64,000 nt of DNA from JAJRXG01 sp964470035 (GTDB lineage: Bacteria; Bacteroidota; Bacteroidia; Chitinophagales; Saprospiraceae). Positions 18,727-25,899 of this stretch are shown one piece after another (within the stretch, counting starts at the first letter, position 1; each line of letters starts with the position of its first letter). Below the pieces are notes generated by a model. The model did not search any database. It had not been told where the DNA came from and was given only the letters and a program-made list of their open reading frames with translations. The stretch covers positions 1 to 64,000 of the forward strand of contig CAYYBR010000001.1 of NCBI GenBank assembly GCA_964470035.1, given 5' to 3'. The position numbers and the translations under genes were made by a program.

Positions 18727-19434
18727 ATGACATCCCTAAAACCAACCGAGGCTAGTGCGCTGTTAAGACAGTTCATTAGGTCAGTTCCTTTTCTAAGGCT
18801 AGCGAAGGAAGAAGAATTAGCATATCTCTGTAGACACTCTGAATATCTCGATATGAGAAGGTTCGAAGTGGTGTACCACAAAGATGAACCAAGTGATAGT
18901 ATATTCCATGTTTGTGCAGGTATGATTAAGATCAGCGCTCATCAAAGTATGGGTAAGGAGGTCATAAGAACCATATCGCATGCGGGAATGATATTTGGTG
19001 AGGGCAGCTTATCTGGAGAAAAGACCAGATCGGCTATGGCTCAATCTCTAGATCGCAAGACTACAGTTATCAAGATGGAGTCTGAAGCGATTAGGAAAAT
19101 AATGGAGCAAAATGCCCAAGTTGCTATGGCTCTGTTTGATTTAGTCGGTATCAGACTACGACGAAACCAGTTAAGGTTAGAGTCGGTTATCGTAGAAGAC
19201 GCTCGGACAAGAATACTCAACTTCTTGAAAGAGAATGCAGAAATCTATGGTAACAAAGTAGGTATCAACGAACTCTTACTAAAGCACAATTATACACAAC
19301 AAGATATAGCAGACTTCACTGGTACTTCCAGACAGACAGTCACGACTATACTTAATGATCTTAAAAGATCTAACATTATCAGTATGAATAGAAGAAGAAT
19401 ACTGATACGAGATGCCTCAGTATTAGGTATCTAA
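18727..19434 (+). CDS. Crp/Fnr family transcriptional regulator
   Basis: I start the gene at the ATG at 18727 (MTSLKPTEAS, 235 residues). The frame extends to a TTG at 18685, but the added residues (LSCHSLVILVQLKT) do not resemble the family. The cyclic-nucleotide-binding-like beta-barrel is at about residues 22-135, a dimer helix follows, and a Crp winged helix (YTQQDIADFTGTSRQTVTTI) sits near 185-205. There is no FNR-type cysteine cluster, so it is not obviously an oxygen sensor. A bidirectional terminator follows and ends transcription from both this gene and the small HTH gene. Confidence 0.92.
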   Translation: MTSLKPTEASALLRQFIRSVPFLRLAKEEELAYLCRHSEYLDMRRFEVVYHKDEPSDSIFHVCAGMIKISAHQSMGKEVIRTISHAGMIFGEGSLSGEKTRSAMAQSLDRKTTVIKMESEAIRKIMEQNAQVAMALFDLVGIRLRRNQLRLESVIVEDARTRILNFLKENAEIYGNKVGINELLLKHNYTQQDIADFTGTSRQTVTTILNDLKRSNIISMNRRRILIRDASVLGI

Positions 19435-19474
19435 CAATTTTGGAGTTTCTAGTTTTTTGAAAGAATTATTATAA

Positions 19475-19510
19475 AGAAGCCCTTCCGTCGTCAAGATGGA
19501 AAGGGCTTCT
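19475..19510. terminator. Bidirectional terminator between convergent genes
   Basis: A 12-bp stem with one bulged A (AGAAGCCCTTCC at 19475-19486 against 19498-19510) separates the Crp gene from the convergent small HTH gene. T-runs are weak on both sides. Confidence 0.65.
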
Positions 19511-19517
19511 CTACTTA

Positions 19518-19763
19518 TTAGTTTTCCTGATTCAAGATTTTCATTGCTAGTTTCAGGATTCTTTCGTCCTCTAGTTTGACGATACCTCCTGAAGGGCCTG
19601 GTTCGCGATGAAGGCCGACTACATCGCCATCGCGATATTTTTGCGCCCCGAAGTAATTCCTAACAGTTTGTTCATTTAACTCGAGTTCGCTTGCTATACG
19701 AGCGATACTTCCAGTTGGTAGTTTGTGTTTGATGCTGCGGAGTTCCGTGTAGGTAATATTCAT
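19518..19763 (-). CDS. Small helix-turn-helix DNA-binding protein
   Basis: The 81-residue protein is essentially one helix-turn-helix (LPTGSIARIASELELNEQTV at residues 15-34) followed by a short basic/glycine linker (HREPGPSGG) and a C-terminal helix. It looks like a stand-alone nucleoid or regulatory protein. I know of similar short unnamed proteins in this phylum but cannot give a gene name. The region upstream (19764-20025) contains only an orphan terminator-like hairpin. Confidence 0.7.
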   Translation of the reverse strand: MNITYTELRSIKHKLPTGSIARIASELELNEQTVRNYFGAQKYRDGDVVGLHREPGPSGGIVKLEDERILKLAMKILNQEN

Positions 19764-19888
19764 ATAAGTTGGATTTAAATGAGTTACTGTAAGTTACAGA
19801 TTATATGTGAAATTTAAGAATAAGGCTAATTAAATTTCGACTGTCAATTAGATAGAGTAATTATAGAGAAGAGAGGAACTTTAGAGGC

Positions 19889-19922
19889 AAAAAAAATGCC
19901 CGAATAACTATATATCCGGGCA
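19889..19922 (-). terminator. Orphan rho-independent terminator on the minus strand
   Basis: Read on the minus strand, a 10-bp stem with one mismatch (19913-19922 with 19897-19906, 6-base loop) is followed by eight T residues (19889-19896). No minus-strand gene lies upstream of it. It may end an antisense transcript from rluA or a small RNA starting near 20000. Confidence 0.55.
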
Positions 19923-20025
19923 CTACTCATTTAATAACCAAAACTCACTTTATACATTCAAAAAATGTGCCAAGTATTATGTACCACTATACAAGGAGTC
20001 GATGATACTTATATAAGTTTGTGGG

Positions 20026-20736
20026 ATGATTCTTTATGAGGACAACCATTTGCTCGCTGTATACAAACCAGCGGGCATCTTGGTACAAGGTGATAAGACT
20101 GGAGATCAAACTATACTTGACTACTATAAGGACTACATCAAGACTACATATGATAAGCCTGGTGCCGTATACCTTCATGCAGCTCATCGACTAGATCGAC
20201 CAGTAAGTGGCTGTCTTATCTTATGTAAAACATCAAAAGCGCTGTCTAGAGTGACAACTGCTTTTAGAGAAGGGGAGGTCAAAAAGATGTATCACGCTTT
20301 AACTTCTGTGAGAAGTACGCATCCAGAGGGGCTCATCACTCATAACTTGAGGAAAGATTCCACTAAAAACAGATCTTCTATTGTTAAAAAAGGTGTCAAA
20401 GGAGCTAAGGAAGCGAAGTTGACCTTTCAATTGTCTGGGGCTTGGAGAGAAAAATACCTATATCGTATACATCCTATGACTGGTCGGAGTCATCAGATCA
20501 GAGTGCAGTTATCATCCATCGGAAGTCCTATCATAGGAGATCGAAAGTATGGTGGATTACCTATAGAAGACCCTAGTTTCATATATCTACACTGCACAGG
20601 CATGGGACTTGAGCATCCAGTCAAAAAGCAACCCATCTTTATCTCTATACCGCCGGCCGAAGAACTTTTGTGGGCTGAAGCCAGAGATTTTATCATGAAA
20701 GACCTGCAGAATATGCAATCCGATATAATGCGTTAG
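20026..20736 (+). CDS. RluA-family RNA pseudouridine synthase
   Basis: The 236-residue protein has the RluA catalytic motif HRLDRPVSG with the essential Asp at residue 57, an early KPAGILVQ segment, and the late GRSHQIRVQLSSIGSPIIGD motif that contacts RNA. There is no S4 domain, so it is a short RluA/RluC/RluD/TruC-class enzyme converting uridine to pseudouridine in rRNA or tRNA. The exact target cannot be read. The SRP RNA gene begins about 40 bases after the stop. Confidence 0.93.
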   Translation: MILYEDNHLLAVYKPAGILVQGDKTGDQTILDYYKDYIKTTYDKPGAVYLHAAHRLDRPVSGCLILCKTSKALSRVTTAFREGEVKKMYHALTSVRSTHPEGLITHNLRKDSTKNRSSIVKKGVKGAKEAKLTFQLSGAWREKYLYRIHPMTGRSHQIRVQLSSIGSPIIGDRKYGGLPIEDPSFIYLHCTGMGLEHPVKKQPIFISIPPAEELLWAEARDFIMKDLQNMQSDIMR

Positions 20737-20744
20737 CCTATTAC

Positions 20745-20774
20745 TTTGTGTTTTTAGAAGATAGTATACCTTTG
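20745..20774 (+). promoter_or_regulatory. Promoter of the SRP RNA
   Basis: TTTG at 20745-20748 and TACCTTTG at 20767-20774 are separated by 18 bases, close to the TTTG/TAnnTTTG arrangement of the Bacteroidota primary sigma factor. Transcription would start near 20779-20782, matching the start of the RNA fold. Confidence 0.65.
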
Positions 20775-20778
20775 CGGT

Positions 20779-20880
20779 CGGTGAGGATCGTACAGCCAGC
20801 TCCCTTTGAATTCCCCCAGGGTGGAAACGCAGCAAGGGTAGGAGGTTGTAGCGGTTTGGTATGACTCCTCACTTTTCTTT
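20779..20880 (+). ncRNA. ffs: Signal recognition particle RNA (small bacterial type)
   Basis: The region has the closing stem GTGAGGA/TCCTCAC (20781-20787 with 20866-20872) and the conserved SRP apical region CCCCCAGGGTGGAAACGCAG followed by CAAGGGTA (20813-20840). This carries the GGAA tetraloop and asymmetric internal loop that bind Ffh. It is the roughly 100-base form without an Alu domain. A T-rich tract (20873-20883) follows and probably terminates it. The RNA pairs with Ffh to target nascent membrane proteins. A promoter box ends four bases upstream. Confidence 0.92.
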
Positions 20881-20958
20881 TTTAGATAGCCTAAGAGCAT
20901 ATCATCGAGCATTATCACCTAACCTCCTTAGAGCGTCGTACTGAGTGCGCATCAGTAA

Positions 20959-20972
20959 AACCTGATCAGGTT
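20959..20972. promoter_or_regulatory. 14-bp perfect palindrome upstream of the transaldolase gene
   Basis: AACCTGATCAGGTT is a perfect palindrome 45 bases before the start at 21018. It could be an operator for a dimeric repressor or activator. No T-run follows, so it is not a terminator. Confidence 0.4.
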
Positions 20973-21017
20973 ATCTTATTTGAATACACGTCTATAATCA
21001 TCTAAAATCATAGAATA

Positions 21018-21674
21018 ATGAAGTTTTTCATAGATACTGCATCTATAGATCAGATCAAAGAAGCCAAAGATCTTGGTATACTGGATGGTGTCACCACTAA
21101 TCCATCATTGATGGCTAAAGAAGGCATCACAGGAGATAGTAATATAAAAGATCACTACGCTAAGATCTGTGACGTAGTTGATGGGGATGTTAGCGCAGAG
21201 GTGATCGCTACAGACTTTGAGGGCATCGTGTCAGAGGGTAAAGAGTTAGCTAAAATCGCTCCTAACATCGTTGTTAAAGTACCTATGATAAAAGATGGGA
21301 TAAAAGCCATAAGGTGGTTTAGCGATAATGATATCAGGACGAATTGTACGCTAGTTTTTTCTGCAGGTCAAGCTATCCTGGCTGCCAAAGCAGGAGCAAG
21401 CTATATCTCTCCCTTTATAGGTCGTATCGACGATACTACTTGGGATGGTATACAATTGATCAGAGAGATAGCCGAGATGTATGCTATACAAGGCTACGAA
21501 ACTGAGATACTTGCCGCGTCGATCAGGAATTCTAAGCATATCGTTCAGTCAGCTTTGGCAGGTGCGGATATAGTTACGTGTCCTCTCAAGGCGATCATAG
21601 GATTGTTGAATCATCCGCTCACTGATATTGGACTAGCCAAGTTTTTGGCAGACCATAAAAAATCTCATTCATAG
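21018..21674 (+). CDS. Small transaldolase / fructose-6-phosphate aldolase family enzyme
   Basis: The 218-residue protein is a single TIM barrel of the short transaldolase (TalC/MipB/FSA) family. It has N-terminal FIDTASIDQIKEAKDLGILD, the Schiff-base lysine in VVKVPM (K87) and a NPSLMAKEG loop. In true fructose-6-phosphate aldolases the SPF position carries Tyr. Here it is Phe133 (SPFIGRIDDT), which points to transaldolase activity in the non-oxidative pentose phosphate pathway. A perfect palindrome sits upstream, and the ArsC-like gene starts one base after the stop. Confidence 0.9.
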   Translation: MKFFIDTASIDQIKEAKDLGILDGVTTNPSLMAKEGITGDSNIKDHYAKICDVVDGDVSAEVIATDFEGIVSEGKELAKIAPNIVVKVPMIKDGIKAIRWFSDNDIRTNCTLVFSAGQAILAAKAGASYISPFIGRIDDTTWDGIQLIREIAEMYAIQGYETEILAASIRNSKHIVQSALAGADIVTCPLKAIIGLLNHPLTDIGLAKFLADHKKSHS

Positions 21675-21675
21675 G

Positions 21676-22029
21676 ATGAAAAAGGTCTACTATCTATCTA
21701 CCTGTGATACTTGTAAGAGGATTATGCAGGAGGTAAGTGATCTTGATAGTTGGGAGCAAGTAGACATCAAGAAGAATAATATCACTGCCCAGGATCTTGA
21801 TAAAATCGCATCTCTCAGTGGAGGGTATGAAGCTGTCTTTAGCAAGAGATCAAGAAAGTACCGAGCTCAAAATCTTCATGAGAGAACTTTAGAAGAAAAG
21901 GACTTTAGGCAACTCATCCTCGACGAATACACTTTTCTAAAGCGACCAGTATGGATCGCTGGTGATCAAGTCTTTGTGGGCAACAGCAAAAAAGTGGTCT
22001 CTGACCTGCTAGAGCACTATGGATCATAA
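21676..22029 (+). CDS. ArsC/Spx-like thioredoxin-fold protein
   Basis: The 117-residue protein starts MKKVYYLSTCDTCKR, giving a CxxC-type redox site (C10, C13), and carries the family's RSRKYRAQNLHERTL and DEYTFLKRPVWI segments. Arsenate reductases keep a CX5R loop with an Arg in the C-terminal half. Here the Spx-like CxxC form is present, so it may be a reductase or an RNA-polymerase-binding regulator. It begins one base after the transaldolase stop and overlaps hemF by 11 bases, indicating one operon. Confidence 0.85.
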   Translation: MKKVYYLSTCDTCKRIMQEVSDLDSWEQVDIKKNNITAQDLDKIASLSGGYEAVFSKRSRKYRAQNLHERTLEEKDFRQLILDEYTFLKRPVWIAGDQVFVGNSKKVVSDLLEHYGS

Positions 22030-22948
22030 TGCAGATCGACAAACTATCTTTTCGTGGATGCAGCATCTGCAGGATAGTATATGTGAGGGATTAGAAGAGC
22101 TGGATGGTGAAGGAAAGTTTATCGAAGACGTGTGGCAAAGAGAGGAAGGTGGAGGAGGTAGATCTCGAGTCATACAAGGAAAGCACATAGAGAAGGGAGG
22201 CGTTATGTGGTCGGGTATCGAAGGTATGATGCCTGAGAAAATAGCATCTGGACTAGGTATATCTCCAGTAGAATTTCATGCAACTGGCGTGTCTATAGTT
22301 CTTCATCCTAAGAATCCTTGGGTTCCTATCATCCATATGAATGTACGATACTTTGAAACTGCCCAAGGTCTTTGGTGGTTTGGAGGTGGCATCGATGTGA
22401 CCCCACACTATATCAATGAAGATGAAGCTCAGGTCTTTCATATGACATTGAAGAGTGCCTGCGATCAACTTGGCCCTGATATATATGAAGAGTATAAGAC
22501 TTGGGCTGACAACTACTTCTACATACCTCACAGGCAAGAAACTAGGGGCATAGGAGGTATCTTTTATGATCGACTCAATGATGAAAAAGGATACAGTAAA
22601 AAAGAGTGCTGGTCATTTACGAAAGTGTTAGGGTCCTCTTTTTTGGATTGCTATCGACCGTTATACCTTTCTAATTATAACAGGCCTTATCAAGAAGAGC
22701 ACCAGAACTGGCAGAAGGTAAGGCGTGGACGATATGTAGAGTTTAATTTGGTGTATGATAGAGGGACAAAGTTTGGACTGCAGACCAATGGTCGTATAGA
22801 ATCCATCCTCATGTCGATGCCACCACAAGCAGACTGGTTATATAATTTTCAACCGGCGGACGGAAGCCCAGAAAGTAGGACGCAAGAAAAACTAAAGAAG
22901 GGTATCGACTGGATTACGGACAAAGCAGCATCACAGGATCTGTCGTAA
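22019..22948 (+). CDS. hemF: Oxygen-dependent coproporphyrinogen III oxidase
   Basis: The 309-residue length is typical. Diagnostic segments are GGVMWSGIEG, HPKNPWVPIIHMNVRYFE (about residues 97-115, metal/substrate contacts), GGIDVTPHYI and RGRYVEFNLVYDRGTKFGL near the C-terminus. The enzyme decarboxylates coproporphyrinogen III to protoporphyrinogen IX using O2, which implies aerobic haem synthesis. It overlaps the ArsC-like gene by 11 bases. Its 3' end overlaps the convergent lipoprotein gene by 35 bases. One copy of the dispersed 13-mer lies at 22615-22627, encoding FTKV. Confidence 0.95.
   Translation: MDHNADRQTIFSWMQHLQDSICEGLEELDGEGKFIEDVWQREEGGGGRSRVIQGKHIEKGGVMWSGIEGMMPEKIASGLGISPVEFHATGVSIVLHPKNPWVPIIHMNVRYFETAQGLWWFGGGIDVTPHYINEDEAQVFHMTLKSACDQLGPDIYEEYKTWADNYFYIPHRQETRGIGGIFYDRLNDEKGYSKKECWSFTKVLGSSFLDCYRPLYLSNYNRPYQEEHQNWQKVRRGRYVEFNLVYDRGTKFGLQTNGRIESILMSMPPQADWLYNFQPADGSPESRTQEKLKKGIDWITDKAASQDLS
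22615..22627 (+). repeat. Dispersed 13-mer, copy 4
   Basis: ATTTACGAAAGTG inside hemF, frame F-T-K-V. Confidence 0.8.
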
Positions 22949-23438
22949 CTACATTACTGCGATTACCACGCCCATCGACTATGAAGATCTCATAGGGAAA
23001 TATATTAAAAGTATCCTGACCAGTTGTACAAGGGTCTAATATCTCAAAAAGACAACAAGTAGCCGGGATCGTCAGATCGAGCTGACCTCGTTGACCTCCT
23101 GAGAGTTCATCTGGAAATGAAGGGAATGATGCTTGATCTTCATCTCCTGTGCGAGTATCTATTGTAACAATATTATCAGGTATGTTTCCACTACTCAAGC
23201 CTTCTATATCACCATCTATATCCTCAAAGTTCAGTCTGACTACTATGCTATCACTGCCGATACCTTCACCTTGAAAAAAGGCAGGTTTGTTTAAGGTCAC
23301 ATAAGTTAGGGTTGGGGCATTATTACCATCACCTGTATCAGCTCCACACCCACATAAGACCACTAAGATGACTATACTTGCAGCAGCCCAAGTGGCAATA
23401 TCATGACTAGCACTTCTGATCGCTCTCATATCTTGCAA
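22914..23438 (-). CDS. Putative lipoprotein of unknown function
   Basis: The 174-residue protein has an N-terminal hydrophobic stretch (TWAAASIVILVVLCGC) ending in a lipobox, with Cys30 the probable lipidated residue. An alternative ATG at 23429 is equally possible. The mature part is acidic and beta-rich with a repeated Asp-rich pattern (NFEDIDGDIEGL). I recognise no family. It is unusual in overlapping both neighbours: its stop lies inside hemF and its start lies 27-36 bases inside the divergent LuxE-like gene. Similar short lipoproteins with a C-terminal IFIVDGRGNRSN segment occur in this phylum, from memory only. Confidence 0.7.
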   Translation of the reverse strand: MQDMRAIRSASHDIATWAAASIVILVVLCGCGADTGDGNNAPTLTYVTLNKPAFFQGEGIGSDSIVVRLNFEDIDGDIEGLSSGNIPDNIVTIDTRTGDEDQASFPSFPDELSGGQRGQLDLTIPATCCLFEILDPCTTGQDTFNIFPYEIFIVDGRGNRSNVVTTDPVMLLCP

Positions 23439-24398
23439 TATATCTCTGATGAAAGTCTTTCGTTTGAAGACAAGGCCCTGAAGTTATACAATTATCACAT
23501 CAGACATAACCCACACTATAGTTCCTTTGTCTCCTACGTAAGGTATAACGAATTTACACCCAAAACTGTTAGAGAGATCCCCTTTTTTCCGATTCAACTT
23601 TTTAAAAGTGTAGATATCAGAGCTGGCAGTTGGAAGCAAGAAGCTACTTTCTTCTCTAGTGGCACAACTGCAGCCACGAGGAGTAAGCACCACGTCAGGA
23701 GTCTATCGGACTACACTGCTAATACTAGATACATCTGGACGCAGACTTTTTCATCCGTCGAGGAGTATTCTTTTCTTTCCTTACTTCCTAACTACCATGC
23801 AAATCCTTCATCTTCTTTGCTCTGTATGGTAGAGGACTTTATGCTGAGAGGTGCGCTCAAGCGCACGCATTACTACCTTGATGACCTAAGTGCGCTACAT
23901 CAACACCTACATACTCTTGATAGCGCAGGTCATAAGGTGGTACTCTTTGGGGTGAGCTTTGCCCTGCTTGATTATATAGATCAGTACAGTCACACTTTCG
24001 TAAATACTCCAATCGTGATAGAAACGGGAGGCATGAAAAAAAATCGACGTGAGATTACTAGAGAAGAATTACATCATCAGTTGAAACAAAAGTTTGAAGG
24101 AGCCCACATCATCTCAGAATACGGAATGACTGAGTGTATGTCTCAACTATATTGTAAGGATGGAAAGAACTTCGAGCTCAATGATCGTATGCAAGTTTTC
24201 ATCACTGATGCTTCAGACCCACTAACTATCCTTCCTCAAGGTGAAAGGGGCAGGATATGTCTCATAGATCTGGCTAACATAGATACTATGCCATTTATAG
24301 CAACTGATGATCTCGGCATCTTACACGATACAGGAGTTGAGATACTTGGTAGACTGGATGCTTCTGACCTGAGGGGCTGTAATTATCTCATCGGATAA
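23403..24398 (+). CDS. LuxE-like acyl-protein synthetase / acyltransferase
   Basis: The 331-residue protein resembles the LuxE/acyl-protein synthetase family (ANL-type adenylating fold). It has a conserved IPFFPIQLFKS segment near residue 58, a phosphate-binding loop ATFFSSGTTAATRSKH near 80, and a C-terminal HIISEYGMTECMSQLY motif near 240 that matches the adenylation-site Glu-Tyr-Gly pattern. LuxE activates fatty acids for bioluminescence. In non-luminous Bacteroidota the homologues are of unknown role, and no other lux gene is present here. The start at 23403 overlaps the divergent lipoprotein. A TTG at 23433 would shorten the overlap. Confidence 0.82.
   Translation: MTSTSDRSHILQYISDESLSFEDKALKLYNYHIRHNPHYSSFVSYVRYNEFTPKTVREIPFFPIQLFKSVDIRAGSWKQEATFFSSGTTAATRSKHHVRSLSDYTANTRYIWTQTFSSVEEYSFLSLLPNYHANPSSSLLCMVEDFMLRGALKRTHYYLDDLSALHQHLHTLDSAGHKVVLFGVSFALLDYIDQYSHTFVNTPIVIETGGMKKNRREITREELHHQLKQKFEGAHIISEYGMTECMSQLYCKDGKNFELNDRMQVFITDASDPLTILPQGERGRICLIDLANIDTMPFIATDDLGILHDTGVEILGRLDASDLRGCNYLIG
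23993..24005 (-). repeat. Dispersed 13-mer, copy 5
   Basis: CACTTTCGTAAAT inside the LuxE-like gene, frame T-F-V-N, so read in the opposite sense from copies 2 and 4. Confidence 0.8.
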
Positions 24399-24418
24399 AT
24401 ACATAGCAGACGGACAGA

Positions 24419-24940
24419 TTAGCGGAAAAAATCTTGTCTTATTTCATCAAGATCCCAGTGCAAATCAGGGATTAGTTGAGCTCTCGTCAGTATCCGGTCG
24501 GTCCTCTCTTCATAATCGCTATACATCTCTTCTTGAGCGATCAGTTGAGCCGCTAACTTATATACTGATGTGATATGGTTGGCCAGGGTCTGAGAGTAAA
24601 AGCCATACTTAGCTATGAAGACCATGGCTTGCTCGATATCAAAGAGATACAAGTCTATCAGCTCATGCTTGAAGACTGCGGTCTGTTTCATCTTCCGAAG
24701 TATGGCATTGATCTTCTGTATGCGAGGACGGCGTGGACGGCGGTACGACTTTGTTGCATACTTAGCAGTTATGTCAGCCTTAGCTTTGTCGTATAGTCGC
24801 TTGCGATCAGTTTCTGACCCTAGCTCCATGGCATAGTGCGTCTTCACTTCCTTGATCTTATCATATAGATCAAATAGCTCATGACGTAACTCTTCTATAT
24901 TGAGTTCAGCTAGGTGTTTTTTGAACTTTGCTTTTGACAC
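24419..24940 (-). CDS. DUF6155-like helical protein
   Basis: The 173-residue protein begins MSKAKFKKHLAELNIEELRH and is almost wholly helical and charged. It has a basic patch (TKSYRRPRRPRIQ) near residue 65 and a C-terminal YSDYEERTDRILTRAQLIPD segment. The pattern fits the small DUF6155 family of Bacteroidota, from memory and unconfirmed. There is no signal peptide or membrane helix. It is convergent with the LuxE-like gene, with 20 bases between the stops. Confidence 0.65.
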   Translation of the reverse strand: MSKAKFKKHLAELNIEELRHELFDLYDKIKEVKTHYAMELGSETDRKRLYDKAKADITAKYATKSYRRPRRPRIQKINAILRKMKQTAVFKHELIDLYLFDIEQAMVFIAKYGFYSQTLANHITSVYKLAAQLIAQEEMYSDYEERTDRILTRAQLIPDLHWDLDEIRQDFFR

Positions 24941-25013
24941 TCCGTGTTATCTCGCTAGAAATACTAAGATAATCATGGTAATCTGTAACTTGATGATATA
25001 ACTAGAAATCCAG

Positions 25014-25439
25014 ATGAAGATCCATACGAATCCTTCGGTTACCGAAAAGTTCAAATCGTACAAACCTGAAATAAGAAGGTCACTAAAACATCTCAGGAAG
25101 TTGATTATCGAAGAAGCCAAAAGTCTAGATCACATCGATAGTATAGAAGAAACACTGAAGTGGGGAGAGCCCAGCTATCTTGTTAAGAAGGGTAGTACTA
25201 TCAGAATAGATTGGAAGACAAAGACACCAGATCAGTATGCGATATACTTTAAGTGTACCAGCAAGCTCGTGAGCACCTTTCAAAAAGTATATGGTGATAC
25301 ATTCGATTATGAAAAGACTAGAGCACTCATTTTTAATGTAGGGCAAGAAGATATACCAGAAGAAGAACTAAGGGCGTGTATAAGGACGGCGCTTTCTTAT
25401 CATCTAGTAAAAGAACTTGATCAACTTGGGATGAAATAA
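25014..25439 (+). CDS. DUF1801 (YdhG-like) protein
   Basis: The 141-residue protein has the DUF1801 pattern: LRKLIIEEAKSLDHIDSIEE near the start, ETLKWGEPSYLVKKGSTIRI in the middle, and a helical tail. These small alpha/beta proteins are widespread, structurally characterised in several species, and of unknown function. It stands alone between two minus-strand genes. Confidence 0.85.
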   Translation: MKIHTNPSVTEKFKSYKPEIRRSLKHLRKLIIEEAKSLDHIDSIEETLKWGEPSYLVKKGSTIRIDWKTKTPDQYAIYFKCTSKLVSTFQKVYGDTFDYEKTRALIFNVGQEDIPEEELRACIRTALSYHLVKELDQLGMK

Positions 25440-25497
25440 CATCAACGAACTCTTTCTAAGACCATTGAACAGAGCGTGATGAGTCTGTGACTGATGA

Positions 25498-25719
25498 CTA
25501 CCTCATCAAGATAGATATCAGGTAGGCTAGCAGAAATCCTGCTATAAGTCCCCCTGGGATATCTGCATTTGTCATTTCATATCCGAAGAAAAATTGCGCT
25601 ATAAGAAGTATCAGAGCTAGTGAAATCCAAACTCCGATAGCTAGCTTAATTATCAGCTCAGTATGAATTGGAAACTTCAATCCAAATAGTTCAAAGTACT
25701 TTTCTTCTTCTTCCTCCAT
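25498..25719 (-). CDS. Small membrane protein with acidic N-terminus
   Basis: I start the gene at the internal ATG (25719), giving MEEEEEKYFELFGLKFPIHT and 73 residues. The frame extends to 25776, but the added residues (MEDVCINVIIECCYKRCLI) look non-coding. Two hydrophobic helices follow at about residues 20-42 and 50-72. I know no family or function. It is divergent from smc. Confidence 0.55.
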   Translation of the reverse strand: MEEEEEKYFELFGLKFPIHTELIIKLAIGVWISLALILLIAQFFFGYEMTNADIPGGLIAGFLLAYLISILMR

Positions 25720-25795
25720 AATTAGGCATCTCTTATAACAACACTCAATGATAACATTTATGCAGACATCTTCCAAATGTCTAGTGAGCTAATAT

Positions 25796-25808
25796 ATTTA
25801 CGAAAGTG
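25796..25808 (+). repeat. Dispersed 13-mer, copy 6
   Basis: ATTTACGAAAGTG in the non-coding region 91 bases before smc. Confidence 0.8.
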
Positions 25809-25887
25809 AATGTAACCGGCTGATTAATAGCGCTTTGTGTATCTAGGAAAAACAACTTCAAAGTCATCAACTCTTGATGTATAAGTA

Positions 25888-25895
25888 TATATTTG
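25888..25895 (+). promoter_or_regulatory. Putative -7 box of smc
   Basis: TATATTTG matches TAnnTTTG and ends only four bases before the smc ATG at 25900. If used, transcription would begin at or within a few bases of the start codon, giving a leaderless mRNA. Confidence 0.5.
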
Positions 25896-25899
25896 CGCG

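Noticed and set aside
20026..20140. Possible riboswitch before rluA
   Set aside because: No conserved aptamer motif; only the orphan minus-strand hairpin is supported.
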